Assembly: GCA_020860365.1 (NCBI GenBank)
Contig: JAJBUL010000035.1
Span: 1-37,565 of the forward strand
Direction: 5' to 3'
Length of the DNA: 37,565 bases
Origin: Clostridiales bacterium
GTDB taxonomy: Bacteria; Bacillota; Clostridia; Lachnospirales; Lachnospiraceae
Shown here: positions 14,998 through 24,070 of the stretch, piece after piece
Layout of the letters: every line of letters starts with the position of its first letter
Numbering within the stretch: position 1 is the stretch's first letter
Notes under the pieces: generated by a model
Seen by the model: the letters and a program-made list of their open reading frames with translations, nothing else
Databases searched by the model: none
Told to the model about the DNA's origin: nothing
Translations under genes and position numbers: made by a program

Positions 14998-15747
14998 TTA
15001 TTTGTAGTTGACAATCTTCCCGAATTCTTCCTTGAGGGAAGCGCCGCCTACCAGTCCGCCATCAATGTCTGCCTGCGCAAACAGGTCCGGAGCAGTCTTC
15101 GCGTTGACAGAACCGCCGTACTGAATACGGATCTCTGCCGCGGTCGCTTCGTCATAAATCTCTGCGATGCACGCACGGATGCCTGCGCAAACTTCCTGCG
15201 CCTGCTCCGTGGTTGCTGTCTTGCCGGTACCGATCGCCCAGATCGGCTCGTAAGCGATAACAGCGGTCTTAGCCTGGTCAGCAGTCACATTCTGGAAGCC
15301 AACCTTTACCTGCTGACGGATCCAGTCCATCGTGATGCCCTGCTCTCTCTGTGTAAGAGACTCGCCGCAGCACATGATCGGTGTGATGCCGTGCTCAAAA
15401 GCCTTGAGCATCTTCTTATTTACCGTCTCGCTGGTCTCAGCGAAATACTCTCTTCTCTCAGAATGGCCAAGCACTACATATTTCACGCCAGTATCGGTAA
15501 GCATGTTTGGAGAAATCTCTCCTGTGTATGCGCCCTTCTCCTCAAAATACATATTCTCAGCGCCAACCTGAATGTTGGAACCTTTCGCAGCCTCTACAAC
15601 CGGAATGATATCAATTGCCGGTACGCAGAATACTACGTCTACCTCGTCATTTACTACAAGCGGTTTCAATGTCTCTACCAGCTTTACAGCCTCGCTCGGC
15701 GTCATGTTCATTTTCCAGTTGCCGGCGATGATTTTTTTTCTTGCCAT
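14998..15747 (-). CDS. tpiA: Triosephosphate isomerase
   Basis: Interconverts dihydroxyacetone phosphate and glyceraldehyde-3-phosphate. 249 residues, full length. Motifs: AGNWKMN (Lys near residue 13), LGHSERR (catalytic His), [12 protein letters not shown] (catalytic Glu), and [30 protein letters not shown] (phosphate loop). CAGGAG precedes the ATG. Third gene of gap-pgk-tpiA on the minus strand, separated from pgk by a 141-bp structured element; a strong terminator follows. Confidence 0.98.
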   Translation of the reverse strand: MARKKIIAGNWKMNMTPSEAVKLVETLKPLVVNDEVDVVFCVPAIDIIPVVEAAKGSNIQVGAENMYFEEKGAYTGEISPNMLTDTGVKYVVLGHSERREYFAETSETVNKKMLKAFEHGITPIMCCGESLTQREQGITMDWIRQQVKVGFQNVTADQAKTAVIAYEPIWAIGTGKTATTEQAQEVCAGIRACIAEIYDEATAAEIRIQYGGSVNAKTAPDLFAQADIDGGLVGGASLKEEFGKIVNYK

Positions 15748-15825
15748 GATTGTATTCTCCTGTTTTATAATGATAATAAACGACGTAAGTCGCTTTATTC
15801 TCTTACACGACTTCTATAATTTCAT

Positions 15826-15966
15826 GCAATGAGCCGTTCCTCGATTCCGCGCCTTATGGCGCTCCATCTCGTGCGCGGGCATTCGCCCTATCGATAACAG
15901 AAAAGTCTGCTCTCTATGAGCAAGCTCATTCGAGCTGCCTTTTCTATTATCGGCACGGCTCATTGC
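15826..15966 (-). ncRNA. Highly structured 141-bp intergenic element between pgk and tpiA
   Basis: Ends are a perfect 12-bp inverted repeat (GCAATGAGCCGT / ACGGCTCATTGC). Inside are several nested hairpins: GCGCC-ttat-GGCGC, GGGC-attc-GCCC, and CGATAACAGAAAAG pairing with CTTTTCTATTATCG around an inner ATGAGC-aa-GCTCAT. The fold is a multi-branch junction closed by a long stem. It begins 8 bp after the pgk stop. It could be a structured RNA that processes or balances pgk and tpiA mRNA, or a small palindromic mobile repeat. Which strand is functional cannot be told from one copy. Confidence 0.5.
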
Positions 15967-15973
15967 TTTCGCG

Positions 15974-17194
15974 TCATTTGTCATCCGCTGCCATAACGCC
16001 CGGAAGGTCTTTGCCCTCGAGGAACTCCAGGGAAGCGCCGCCACCGGTGGAGATGTGGGACATCTTATCGCCAAAGCCAAGCTGGTTGACTGCCGCCGCG
16101 GAATCTCCGCCGCCGATGATCGTCGTCGCATCGGTCTCCGCCAGAGACTTCGCTACCGCGATGGTGCCCTTCGCAAGGATCGGGTTCTCAAATACGCCCA
16201 TTGGGCCGTTCCATACCACGGTCTTCGCGGATTTCACTGCCTCTGCGTAAAGCTCCTGGGTCTTCGGTCCGATATCCATACCCATCTTGTCTGCCGGAAT
16301 CTCTGTGGAAGCATACACTTCCGTAGCAATCTCTGCGTCGATCGGGTTCGGGAATTCAGAAGTCACAATAGTATCTACCGGCAGGAGCAGCTTCTTGCCA
16401 AGCTTCTCTGCCTTTGCCATCATCTCTTTGCAGTAATCGAGCTTCGTGTCATCACAGAGAGAGGTACCGATCTCATAGCCCTGTGCCTTCAGGAAAGTGT
16501 AAGCCATGCCGCCGCCAATGATCAGCGTGTCGCATTTCTCAAGCAGATTAGAGATAACGTTCAGCTTGTCCGCTACCTTTGCGCCGCCAAGGATGGCTAC
16601 GAACGGTCTTACCGGATTCTCTACCGCATTGCCAAGGAAGTTGATCTCTTTTTCCATCAGATAACCAACCGCACAGTTACCGCCTTTCGCGCGCACAACT
16701 TCGGTCACACCTGCTACAGATGCGTGTGCTCTGTGAGAAGAGCCAAACGCGTCGCATACATAATCGTCGCACAGGTCAGCCAGCTCTTTGCTGAACGCTT
16801 CGCCATTCTTCGTCTCTTCCGCGCCGCGGAAACGGGTATTCTGCAGAAGCGCGACATCACCCGGCTGCATCGCTTCTACCGCCGCGGTAGCTGCCTCACC
16901 GGTTACATTGTAATCCGCGACAAAATTTACTTCCTTGCCAAGCTTCTCGCTCAGTCTCTTTGCTACCGGAGCAAGGGACTCACCCTCGTTCGGGCCATTC
17001 TTTACTTTGCCCAGGTGAGAGCAAAGAATTACCTTACCGCCGTCTGCGATCAGCTTATTGATCGTCGGAAGTGCCGCCACGATACGAGTCTCATCTGTGA
17101 TCTCGCCATTCTTCAGCGGTACGTTGAAATCGCAGCGAACCAGAACTTTTCTGCCGTTTGCGTTGAAATCATCAACTGATTTTTTGTTAAGCAT
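15974..17194 (-). CDS. pgk: Phosphoglycerate kinase
   Basis: Converts 1,3-bisphosphoglycerate plus ADP to 3-phosphoglycerate plus ATP. I start it at 17194 ([16 protein letters not shown], 406 residues) because AGGAGG lies 8 nt upstream; the track start adds 10 residues with no support. Motifs: [16 protein letters not shown] (substrate site), [19 protein letters not shown], and the nucleotide loop [11 protein letters not shown] with a final [13 protein letters not shown]. Second gene of the glycolytic cluster. A terminator stands between gap and pgk, so pgk may have lower or separate expression. Confidence 0.98.
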   Translation of the reverse strand: MLNKKSVDDFNANGRKVLVRCDFNVPLKNGEITDETRIVAALPTINKLIADGGKVILCSHLGKVKNGPNEGESLAPVAKRLSEKLGKEVNFVADYNVTGEAATAAVEAMQPGDVALLQNTRFRGAEETKNGEAFSKELADLCDDYVCDAFGSSHRAHASVAGVTEVVRAKGGNCAVGYLMEKEINFLGNAVENPVRPFVAILGGAKVADKLNVISNLLEKCDTLIIGGGMAYTFLKAQGYEIGTSLCDDTKLDYCKEMMAKAEKLGKKLLLPVDTIVTSEFPNPIDAEIATEVYASTEIPADKMGMDIGPKTQELYAEAVKSAKTVVWNGPMGVFENPILAKGTIAVAKSLAETDATTIIGGGDSAAAVNQLGFGDKMSHISTGGGASLEFLEGKDLPGVMAADDK

Positions 17195-17233
17195 TGGGAA
17201 ATCCTCCTGATTTTTGAAATTCAAAAAAGGTAG

Positions 17234-17283
17234 TTGTTCAGAACAGCAGGCCGCAGACCCACTCTTCGTTCTGAACTGTTACC
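17234..17283. repeat. Dispersed short repeat, copy B
   Basis: Contains AACAGCAGGCCGCAGACC and TTCTGAACTGTTAC, matching copy A at 7888-7940 with one base difference in the 18-nt block and a shorter spacer. Here the flanks GTTCAGAAC and GTTCTGAAC are complementary, so transcripts fold into a hairpin. Confidence 0.6.
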
Positions 17284-17318
17284 AAAAAAAGAAGCCCGGT
17301 CCTTTGAAGACCGGACCT
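17284..17318 (-). terminator. Terminator between gap and pgk
   Basis: Minus strand: GTCCGGTC pairs with GGACCGGGC around a short loop, then CTTCTTTTTTT. It lies about 50 bp after the gap stop and would partly uncouple gap from pgk. Confidence 0.85.
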
Positions 17319-17367
17319 CTTTCACATTAGGTCTTTTATCATATTTACGACCAGGCGCGCGCAGTAA

Positions 17368-18381
17368 TTAAGCCAGCTCAGCGAAATACTTGATTGTGCG
17401 AACCATCTGGCTTACATAGGAATTCTCATTGTCATACCATGAAACAACCTGTACCTGAGAAGTTCCATTGCCAAGGTTCACAACCATAGTCTGTGTCGCA
17501 TCGAACAGAGAACCATATCTCATACCGATTACGTCAGAGGATACGATCTCGTCTGTGTTGTATCCGAAGGACTCTGTAGCTTCTGCCTTCATAGCAGCGT
17601 TAATGCCCTCAACAGTAGCCTCGCCCTTTACAACTGCGTTCAGGATTGTAGTAGAACCTGTCGGGGTCGGAACACGCTGTGCAGCGCCGATGAGCTTGCC
17701 CTTCAGTTCTGGAATAACCAGGCCGATCGCCTTTGCAGCGCCTGTGGAGTTCGGAACGATATTGCAGGCACCTGCACGAGATCTTCTCAGATCGCCTTTT
17801 CTCTGCGGTCCGTCAAGGATCATCTGGTCGCCAGTGTAAGCATGAATCGTGCACATAATACCGGACTCGATCGGCATATAATCATTCAGAGCCTTTGCCA
17901 TCGGAGCCAGGCAGTTTGTTGTACAGGAAGCTGCGGAAATAACGGTATCTTCTTTTGTCAGAGTGTCATGGTTTACATTGTAAACGATGGTCGGAAGATC
18001 ATTGCCAGCCGGTGCGGAGATAACAACCTTCTTAGCGCCTGCGTTGATATGAGCCATCGATTTCTCTTTGGAGGTATAGAAACCTGTGCACTCCAAAACT
18101 ACATCTACGCCAAGCTCGCCCCACGGAAGCTTGGAAGCATCTGCCTCTTTGTAGATCGTGATGGTATGGCCGTCTACTACGATCGCGTCATCCGTATAGG
18201 AAACGGTGTCAGCCTTCTCATATTTGCCCTGTGAAGAATCATACTTCAGAAGGTGAGCCAGCATCTTCGGGCTGGTCAGATCGTTGATCGCTACTACATC
18301 GTAGCCTTCTGCCTGGAACATCTGTCTGAATGCCAGACGGCCGATACGTCCAAATCCATTGATCGCTACTTTTACTGCCAT
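17368..18381 (-). CDS. gap: Glyceraldehyde-3-phosphate dehydrogenase, type I
   Basis: NAD-dependent oxidation and phosphorylation of glyceraldehyde-3-phosphate. 337 residues. Motifs: [13 protein letters not shown] (Rossmann loop), [12 protein letters not shown] with the catalytic cysteine (about residue 155), HAYTGDQ with the catalytic histidine, [17 protein letters not shown], and [12 protein letters not shown] at the end. GGAGGAATTATTATC precedes the ATG. First gene of the cluster, with its own promoter and a leader hairpin. Complete and typical. Confidence 0.98.
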   Translation of the reverse strand: MAVKVAINGFGRIGRLAFRQMFQAEGYDVVAINDLTSPKMLAHLLKYDSSQGKYEKADTVSYTDDAIVVDGHTITIYKEADASKLPWGELGVDVVLECTGFYTSKEKSMAHINAGAKKVVISAPAGNDLPTIVYNVNHDTLTKEDTVISAASCTTNCLAPMAKALNDYMPIESGIMCTIHAYTGDQMILDGPQRKGDLRRSRAGACNIVPNSTGAAKAIGLVIPELKGKLIGAAQRVPTPTGSTTILNAVVKGEATVEGINAAMKAEATESFGYNTDEIVSSDVIGMRYGSLFDATQTMVVNLGNGTSQVQVVSWYDNENSYVSQMVRTIKYFAELA

Positions 18382-18423
18382 GATAATAATTCCTCCTATA
18401 TGTGTTTTTGAACAGGTAATGCC

Positions 18424-18443
18424 GGGAATTGTTAAAAATTCCC
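18424..18443 (-). promoter_or_regulatory. Palindrome in the gap leader
   Basis: GGGAATT-(6 nt)-AATTCCC just downstream of the predicted start of transcription. It may be an operator for a glycolytic repressor or a 5' stabilising hairpin. Confidence 0.45.
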
Positions 18444-18455
18444 CAACCTTTTGCT

Positions 18456-18484
18456 ATTCTACCTAATTTTTCCCAGAATTTCAA
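18456..18484 (-). promoter_or_regulatory. Promoter of gap
   Basis: Minus strand TTGAAA (18479-18484), 17-nt spacer, TAGAAT (18456-18461). The transcript would begin near 18449, about 70 nt before the gap start codon. Confidence 0.65.
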
Positions 18485-18514
18485 GTGTTAATATGCGGGA
18501 ACGAAAAATTTTTA

Positions 18515-18543
18515 TAGACTTTTTACATGGATTTCGCTATGAT
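18515..18543 (+). promoter_or_regulatory. Promoter of the PHP histidinol phosphatase gene
   Basis: TAGACT (18515-18520), 17-nt spacer, TATGAT (18538-18543). The inferred transcript starts near 18550, downstream of the track's ORF start at 18527, which supports the later start codon at 18608. Confidence 0.55.
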
Positions 18544-18607
18544 AATAAAGCAATGGGGAATTTCAGAGCCTGCATGGCCAGCCTTTTGCAGAAAGGAACG
18601 GAAATTT

Positions 18608-19429
18608 ATGGGCATTCTCTATGATTATCATCTGCACTCTGCGTTTTCCGGGGACAGCGATACCCCCACCGAAGAAATGGTTCAACGCGCCTTGACGCTT
18701 GGACTTACAGGCATCTGTCTCACCGAACATCTGGATATTGACGCACCGCCTGACCCCAAGGGCGCGGATTTTACATTTCTGGACTTTGATGCCTACTTTG
18801 CAAAGCTGGAAGAGCTGCGCACACTTTGCGGCAGTAAAATCCAGATCGGCTTTGGCATGGAATTTGGCATGCTGCCACATCTGCCAGGCGAGCTTTCCTC
18901 GCTGAATAAAAAATACCCGTTTGATTTTCTCATCCTCTCTCAACATTTTGTCTGCGGAGTGGATCCCTACTATCCAGAATATTTCGAAAGCAGAACAGAA
19001 CGGGAAGGATACGAAGAATATTTTCGCACGGAATATGAGAATCTGCATAAGTTTTCCCTGAACGATTACGATACCCTGGGGCACATGGACTATATCATCC
19101 GCTACGGTCCAAACCGGAACCAGAATTATTCATACAGGGCATACGCAGATTTCATTGACCCAATCCTGCGCTATCTGATCGAACACGGAAAATGTCTGGA
19201 ACTAAACACCGCCGGCTATAAATATGGACTTAACGAACCCAATCCCTGCGCTGACGTCTTCCGGCGCTATCGGGATCTTGGCGGTGAGCTGGTCACGATC
19301 GGCTCCGATGCACACCAGCCACAGCATATCGCTTATGACTTTGAGCGTGCAGAAAAATTGCTTACCTCTCTGGGATTTCGCTATTATACCATTTTTGAGC
19401 AGAGGAAAGGACGACAGGTACGATTTTAG
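18608..19429 (+). CDS. hisK: Histidinol-phosphatase, PHP family
   Basis: Metal-dependent phosphatase of the PHP superfamily, expected to dephosphorylate histidinol phosphate. 273 residues from ATG 18608; the track start at 18527 lies upstream of the inferred transcript. Metal-binding motifs in order: YDYHLHSAFSGD (HxH), CLTEHLDI, FGMEFGM, LSQHFVCG, LGHMDYIIRYG, and TIGSDAHQPQHIAYDF. This matches the HisK (HisJ) histidinol-phosphatase branch. It stands alone with no other his genes, as is common in Clostridia, so the substrate is assigned by family only. A GC-rich hairpin follows. Confidence 0.88.
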   Translation: MGILYDYHLHSAFSGDSDTPTEEMVQRALTLGLTGICLTEHLDIDAPPDPKGADFTFLDFDAYFAKLEELRTLCGSKIQIGFGMEFGMLPHLPGELSSLNKKYPFDFLILSQHFVCGVDPYYPEYFESRTEREGYEEYFRTEYENLHKFSLNDYDTLGHMDYIIRYGPNRNQNYSYRAYADFIDPILRYLIEHGKCLELNTAGYKYGLNEPNPCADVFRRYRDLGGELVTIGSDAHQPQHIAYDFERAEKLLTSLGFRYYTIFEQRKGRQVRF

Positions 19430-19515
19430 GAGAACATTTCCTGACAGGCCAGACAAATCCGATTCTTACGGTTTGATTCGTTCGCATACTACTGGCTGAC
19501 ACTTGACAGGACGAC

Positions 19516-19535
19516 GGGCAGGGCAAGCCCTGCCC
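19516..19535. terminator. GC-rich hairpin downstream of the histidinol phosphatase gene
   Basis: GGGCAGGGC-aa-GCCCTGCCC, a perfect 9-bp stem, about 85 bp past the stop. It lacks a T-run, so it is either a weak terminator or a palindromic repeat. The rest of 19430-19600 shows no gene. Confidence 0.5.
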
Positions 19536-19600
19536 TTATCGGTTGGTACAGGAACGTATCTACAAAGGGAAAACAGCTGAAAGGGATCGCAAACCCTCCC

Positions 19601-20758
19601 CTACGATTCCGCATCCTCACTTTCATCTGCGAGTCCAAGCGCCTCGCCGAGCAGATTATAACCGCTAAAGGCGTCCAGAATGTGGTAGGCGCCAACATCC
19701 TCCGACGACCATCCTGCGGTCACCAGAATGTATTCCCGCTCACCGACCTGAGCCATAGTCGCCAGGCAAAGCCCGGCTTCCTCCGTATAACCGGTTTTCG
19801 CGCCAAGAATTTCTCCGCCGGTCACGATTTCATCCGCGACATTCTTAAAGAAGGTACTCCATACGGTAAACCCGTCCGGATGGATGTCCGTTGCGGACAT
19901 TACGTGATAGTGTGTCGTAAATACGGTACGGAAAGTATCATTTTCCAGCGCTGCCTGCAAAATCAAAGCCATCTCATATACCGTCGTATACTGGTCGTCA
20001 TCATGCAGCCCTGTACAATTCGCGAAATGGCTCTGCGTCAGCCCCAGCTCTTCCACCTTTTGGTTCATCAGCTCCGCAAGACCTTCCTCTGAACCAGCCG
20101 CCTCGATCGCAAGCTGCATACAGCACTCCGCGCCGGACGGAAGCAAAGCCCCATAAAGCAATTCCCGGATCACCGTCGTCTCCCCCGGCTCAAACCCGGC
20201 CTGAGAGGCATTCTGCGCGTACAGGGCGTCATAATAATCCGAAGACATTGTAACCGATGCATCCAGATCAGAAATATTTTCAATCGCCACCCACACCGAC
20301 AGAACCTTTGTCATGGAAGCCGGGTAAATCTTCTCATCACTGCGTTTTGCCCCCATCACAGTCCCCGTATTCTTATCGATCAGAACAGCGTACGGACTGT
20401 AAAGCGAATCCAGATCGACTGTGACATCCGGAGCCGTATCCGTAGTCTTCGGGCTACTCAGAAAGCTCAGAATTCCCTGACTGTCAGATGCGTTTTCCTG
20501 ATCACTTTGCCTCAGCAGATGCGTTCCTGCAAACACGGCAATCACCAGGACAAGAAAAACCGTAAGAAAAATAAGAACGGTTCTTCTCCCGTCGATCTTT
20601 CCCGCACGGCTTTTCCTGGCAGAATGCTTTCTGTTTCTGGTTGTTTTCTTTCCTGCATTCCGGCTTCTGTTTTGTTCCTCATAACGGCTGCCATAGGCAT
20701 CCGCCCGATTCGCGCGCCGGTTCGAGGTGGTATTATGTGTCTCTCGCTCTATTCGCAT
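19601..20758 (-). CDS. D-alanyl-D-alanine carboxypeptidase (peptidase S11), membrane-anchored
   Basis: Trims the terminal D-Ala of peptidoglycan pentapeptides. The cytoplasmic head is Arg/Lys-rich, then one N-terminal membrane segment (TVLIFLTVFLVLVIAVFAG) and an extracellular penicillin-binding domain. Motifs: SXXK in PASMTKVLS, second motif SGAECC (SxA in place of the usual SxN), and KTG in GAKTGYTEEAGLC. It lacks the C-terminal amphipathic domain of classical DacA, so the N-terminal helix is probably the anchor. The start is uncertain: ATG 20758 or 20797 are both downstream of the mapped promoter, while the track start 20851 overlaps the -10 box. No good Shine-Dalgarno precedes either. Confidence 0.88.
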   Translation of the reverse strand: MRIERETHNTTSNRRANRADAYGSRYEEQNRSRNAGKKTTRNRKHSARKSRAGKIDGRRTVLIFLTVFLVLVIAVFAGTHLLRQSDQENASDSQGILSFLSSPKTTDTAPDVTVDLDSLYSPYAVLIDKNTGTVMGAKRSDEKIYPASMTKVLSVWVAIENISDLDASVTMSSDYYDALYAQNASQAGFEPGETTVIRELLYGALLPSGAECCMQLAIEAAGSEEGLAELMNQKVEELGLTQSHFANCTGLHDDDQYTTVYEMALILQAALENDTFRTVFTTHYHVMSATDIHPDGFTVWSTFFKNVADEIVTGGEILGAKTGYTEEAGLCLATMAQVGEREYILVTAGWSSEDVGAYHILDAFSGYNLLGEALGLADESEDAES

Positions 20759-20842
20759 AATGATAATCTTCACAATCTCCGCATTGATAAATGACATCCG
20801 CAACGATTCCGAATCGTCAATCACATTCGTTGCTTTACAGAG

Positions 20843-20871
20843 ATTATACAATCATTTTTATTTTCCGACAA
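20843..20871 (-). promoter_or_regulatory. Promoter of the D,D-carboxypeptidase gene
   Basis: Minus strand TTGTCG (20866-20871), 17-nt spacer, perfect TATAAT (20843-20848). It excludes the track's first start codon, which falls on the -10 box. Confidence 0.7.
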
Positions 20872-20892
20872 GTCTGTTCACAAAAACACCAT

Positions 20893-22323
20893 TTACTCAT
20901 CCAGACAAATGACAGACGGAGCAATCCAGTTCCCATTGATCACGTCCTCTGACGGAAGATACACCCGCAGGAAAAGATGGAATTCTCCACTCCCTGTCGG
21001 CAGCCAGTTATCCAGATCCTCTTCCTCTGTCGCGGCAGCCTGAATATAAATATCCAGAGAACCATCCTCATTGTATTGCACCTCTGCACGGTCATTGATG
21101 CAGTATCGATCCAGTTCATTATCAATCAGCAAATCCGTCTCACTGTCATAAACCGTAACAGACCAGAACCCATCCTCCTCCACCTGCGGAAGCTCATCCG
21201 CGTCAAAGTGCAGCACATAGCTCCTGTCTCCGGTCAGCCGATTGCCTTCACTGTCAACGGTTGTCTTTAAGTACATGGCGACAGAGACGGGATTCGCGCC
21301 CAGACCGCCCAGCGCTATCAGTGCCCGATATTCATATTCTGTACCATAATCCCCGATTGGTTCTCCATAGAAAGACCATGTCCCATTTTGTATCTGAAAT
21401 TCCGCCGTATCTGCACTAAGCTCCGCTGCCAGCCCCGAAAGCATATTCGTCCAGTTTTCAGAGACATTTGTCCCCAGAATCGACGCGTCAAACGTCAGGC
21501 CCGGTCCAACCTGAATCGCCTCAAAAGCAGCAATTTGCTCAGCATCATCAGCGGAAGGCGGATTCTCCGCCATCAGCTCGTTCGCCAGATGAAAGTATTC
21601 GTCCGGGGTAAGGGAAAGAACGTAAGTCAGCGGCACATAGTTCTTATCCTCATCATATGTGCCTTTTACCGGCTCACTCCCGGTCTCATACTGGGAAAGG
21701 GTGGCTGCCGTCATTTCGTTTTGAATCGCTGCCACATTTTCCAGGTCATCCTCGCCATCACAAATCGTCCGCACGATAAGCCAGCCCATGTTTGTTGGCA
21801 TGGAAACCTGTACCATACCATCCGGAATATCCCCCTCGTAGTCTGGCCCGGTAAAAAGATACGTACAGGCATCCGACGTATCGCCTCCGGTGCCCAGAAT
21901 CGCTACCGTATTCGTATATGCATCCAGTACCTGAATGGAACAGTAGCGATCCGTAGCAGGCTTCTCAATCACCACTGCATCCTCACTCAGATCCAGCCAG
22001 ACCTGGGAATATACCGTATCCACATTTGGCGTCACCACATCCGTTGCATCCGCGTCAGCCAGCTTGTCCGCGTGAATAAACTGATTCACCGGCGCCTGTG
22101 TAGACGTAGCTTCCACTGTATTTGTCATCTTTTCCTTCGTTGCGTGGACAAGCACCAGAGGAAAAGAATATATATATGCTTCCCTAACCAGTTCCCAGGT
22201 CTCGTCCTCCGTGGCAGCACATACCAACGTACCCGGAACAGCAGCCAATATCCCGGTAAATAACAGGCAACCGATCAGAAAAATGCTTAAGCTTCTTTTG
22301 CCTTCCCTTCTTTTTTTCACCAT
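20893..22323 (-). CDS. Secreted DUF1254/DUF1214 protein
   Basis: I start it at 22323 (MVKKRREGKRSLSIFLIG, 476 residues) with AAAGGAGGAACTGC upstream. An N-terminal signal (SIFLIGCLLFTGILAAVPG, cut near VCAA) sends it out of the cell. The DUF1254 domain covers about residues 40-170 (REAYIYSFPLVLVHATKEKM; TPNVDTVYSQVWLDLS). The C-terminal DUF1214 domain has LGANPVSVAMYLKTTVDSEG and GFWSVTVYD. Function of these domains is unknown; homologues occur singly or as pairs in many bacteria. It starts 34 nt after the C69 dipeptidase stop, so the two form an operon. The protein is strongly acidic. Confidence 0.87.
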   Translation of the reverse strand: MVKKRREGKRSLSIFLIGCLLFTGILAAVPGTLVCAATEDETWELVREAYIYSFPLVLVHATKEKMTNTVEATSTQAPVNQFIHADKLADADATDVVTPNVDTVYSQVWLDLSEDAVVIEKPATDRYCSIQVLDAYTNTVAILGTGGDTSDACTYLFTGPDYEGDIPDGMVQVSMPTNMGWLIVRTICDGEDDLENVAAIQNEMTAATLSQYETGSEPVKGTYDEDKNYVPLTYVLSLTPDEYFHLANELMAENPPSADDAEQIAAFEAIQVGPGLTFDASILGTNVSENWTNMLSGLAAELSADTAEFQIQNGTWSFYGEPIGDYGTEYEYRALIALGGLGANPVSVAMYLKTTVDSEGNRLTGDRSYVLHFDADELPQVEEDGFWSVTVYDSETDLLIDNELDRYCINDRAEVQYNEDGSLDIYIQAAATEEEDLDNWLPTGSGEFHLFLRVYLPSEDVINGNWIAPSVICLDE

Positions 22324-22357
22324 GCAGTTCCTCCTTTCAGAAAAATCGCTTTCGTTC

Positions 22358-23908
22358 CTAATGCTGATAAGTAATATCATCATAGCTGGCATCAAATGTA
22401 AGTGCAGTACCGGATGTTACTTCTTCATACAGATTTTGTGCCAGTGCTACGGTCTGTTCCGCGATCGAAATCCCCAGCTCCGTTGCCGTCTGCGAAAGAC
22501 TTGCCGTGTCATCCTCATAAACAGCCAGCAATTGCTCATCAACCGATACCTGATCCTCTGCAAGCTTACTCATATATCCCTGATAAAACTCTTTCACGGC
22601 TTCTTTCATCGCGTCATCAGCGTCAGATCGCAGATATTCTCCAAGCTTCTGATAAGTCCAGTAAGCAGATGTATCGGTATATTCCGGGGCCTCTTCTTTA
22701 TAGGAATCCGCGACGTCTGTCAGTAACGCACCATAAAATGGCACCATCGGCGCATAAGCAGCACTGCTTAAGCTCAGCCACTCTATGGTAGCCAGTTCGG
22801 CCGGCATATCCTTACGAATCTGAATAATATGACATTCTGCCGAAGAAGCCGTGCCAATGCAGCGGATTTCGGAAGATGCGGTCGCCGGCCTTGCATCCGA
22901 AAAATCAATTCCGGCTTCTGTATATTCTTCATACTGGCTGCCTGCAAGCTGATATAAATCCTCAATGGTCACCTTCTGAGACGGCACAAAGAAGATATCC
23001 TGATAATCATCTGTGTAGATATCGGTATTGTCCTCTCCTGTCAGAATATACTGAGCGGCCCGAATGCGGTCTGCATCATAAGAATCATAGCCTTCTCCGC
23101 CATAAGTAAGCTTGACATTGATATCATTCACATCCGGATTCTCCAGGGCTGCCACATAAATACCACCTTCCTGGGCAACGGTCACAATGCCCTCCGAGGC
23201 GATTACATTTTCCGTATCGTCAAGATCAACATCACCGAGCACCAGACAGTTGGGAATCAAAGCCGCCTTATCATCCGGCATACGGATCGCACAATACTGA
23301 TGTCCGGACAAAATCTCGAAATACCATACTTCTGTGTTATCAGAAATAAACACACCGTCTGCCGAGTACCATACTCCATAATCGTCAATGGCCTGCGCCA
23401 GGATTTCCACGCCCTGTCTTGCCGTGGAAGCCTGGCATAAAATATAATCCAGATAATTTTCTTCAGAAATTCCCGAACTGCCTGTAAAAGGATCGGCAGC
23501 CTGTGCTTCCTCAGAGTTCTCTGCAGTCGTAGTGGCCGACATGGCAACCCCCATCTCATTTATACCAACCTCACCAAATAATCCGTCGCCATAATCAGCC
23601 GCATCACGGCAAGCCGTATAGCTGTAGGTCATTGTTATGCTGGTATTATAATATGGCGCTGTAAAATCCGTATATCCCTTCTCATCGGTCCACATCCTGT
23701 CTTCCGGAATCTCTTTCGATTCAATCACCTGGAATACTTTGTCATAAGAAGAACCAATATCCTCCGTACGCCCCAACATCACAGAGCCATCAGCTGTCAA
23801 ATCGGATCCTACATAATAAGAAGTACAGGCGCCCGCCGGAATCCTTATCCAAACAGAAAGCCCCAAAACCGTCAGCAGGGATACCATCCATTTTCTGCGT
23901 TTTCTCAT
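22358..23908 (-). CDS. Secreted dipeptidase, peptidase family C69 (PepD-like)
   Basis: An Ntn-type hydrolase that cleaves dipeptides. The start at 23908 (MRKRRKWMVSLLTVLGLSVW, 516 residues) has GAGGAGGG 6-7 nt upstream. A signal peptide ends at about PAGA, and the next residue is the nucleophile cysteine of CTSYYVGSDLTADGSVMLGR, so removal of the signal or propeptide would expose the active site. Further family motifs: VGINEMGVAMSATTT and ADGVFISDNTEVWYFEILSG. A sigma-A promoter precedes it. It is the first gene of a pair with the DUF1254/DUF1214 gene. Secreted C69 proteins are common in gut Clostridia, where they handle host or dietary peptides (inference). Confidence 0.9.
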   Translation of the reverse strand: MRKRRKWMVSLLTVLGLSVWIRIPAGACTSYYVGSDLTADGSVMLGRTEDIGSSYDKVFQVIESKEIPEDRMWTDEKGYTDFTAPYYNTSITMTYSYTACRDAADYGDGLFGEVGINEMGVAMSATTTAENSEEAQAADPFTGSSGISEENYLDYILCQASTARQGVEILAQAIDDYGVWYSADGVFISDNTEVWYFEILSGHQYCAIRMPDDKAALIPNCLVLGDVDLDDTENVIASEGIVTVAQEGGIYVAALENPDVNDINVKLTYGGEGYDSYDADRIRAAQYILTGEDNTDIYTDDYQDIFFVPSQKVTIEDLYQLAGSQYEEYTEAGIDFSDARPATASSEIRCIGTASSAECHIIQIRKDMPAELATIEWLSLSSAAYAPMVPFYGALLTDVADSYKEEAPEYTDTSAYWTYQKLGEYLRSDADDAMKEAVKEFYQGYMSKLAEDQVSVDEQLLAVYEDDTASLSQTATELGISIAEQTVALAQNLYEEVTSGTALTFDASYDDITYQH

Positions 23909-23939
23909 TTTTTCCCTCCTCATATTCTTATAGTGATAT

Positions 23940-23968
23940 AGTATACCATTACGAGCCTCAAAACACAA
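23940..23968 (-). promoter_or_regulatory. Promoter of the C69 dipeptidase / DUF1254 pair
   Basis: Minus strand TTGTGT (23963-23968), 17-nt spacer, TATACT (23940-23945), followed by a short leader and AGGAGG before the ATG. Confidence 0.6.
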
Positions 23969-24035
23969 ATATTTTCCTTTGTCAAAGATGCCTCCAGGCT
24001 AGTCAACGCCCCGCCGCGCAGTTCCATGCAGTGGG

Positions 24036-24068
24036 TGAAAGAATTCGACCGGAGGACTTCCGTCGAAC
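24036..24068. repeat. Hairpin downstream of the Wzz/BY-kinase gene
   Basis: TTCGAC-(12 nt)-GTCGAA lies just past the stop of the kinase gene. It has no T-run, so it may be a weak terminator or an RNA-processing hairpin. Confidence 0.35.
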
Positions 24069-24070
24069 GC

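Noticed and set aside
16055-17179. 374-residue plus-strand ORF
   Set aside because: Antisense shadow of pgk; rich in Arg, Cys and His as expected for a reverse-frame artefact.
21388-22263. 291-residue plus-strand ORF
   Set aside because: Antisense to the DUF1254/DUF1214 gene; no ribosome site and shadow-like composition.
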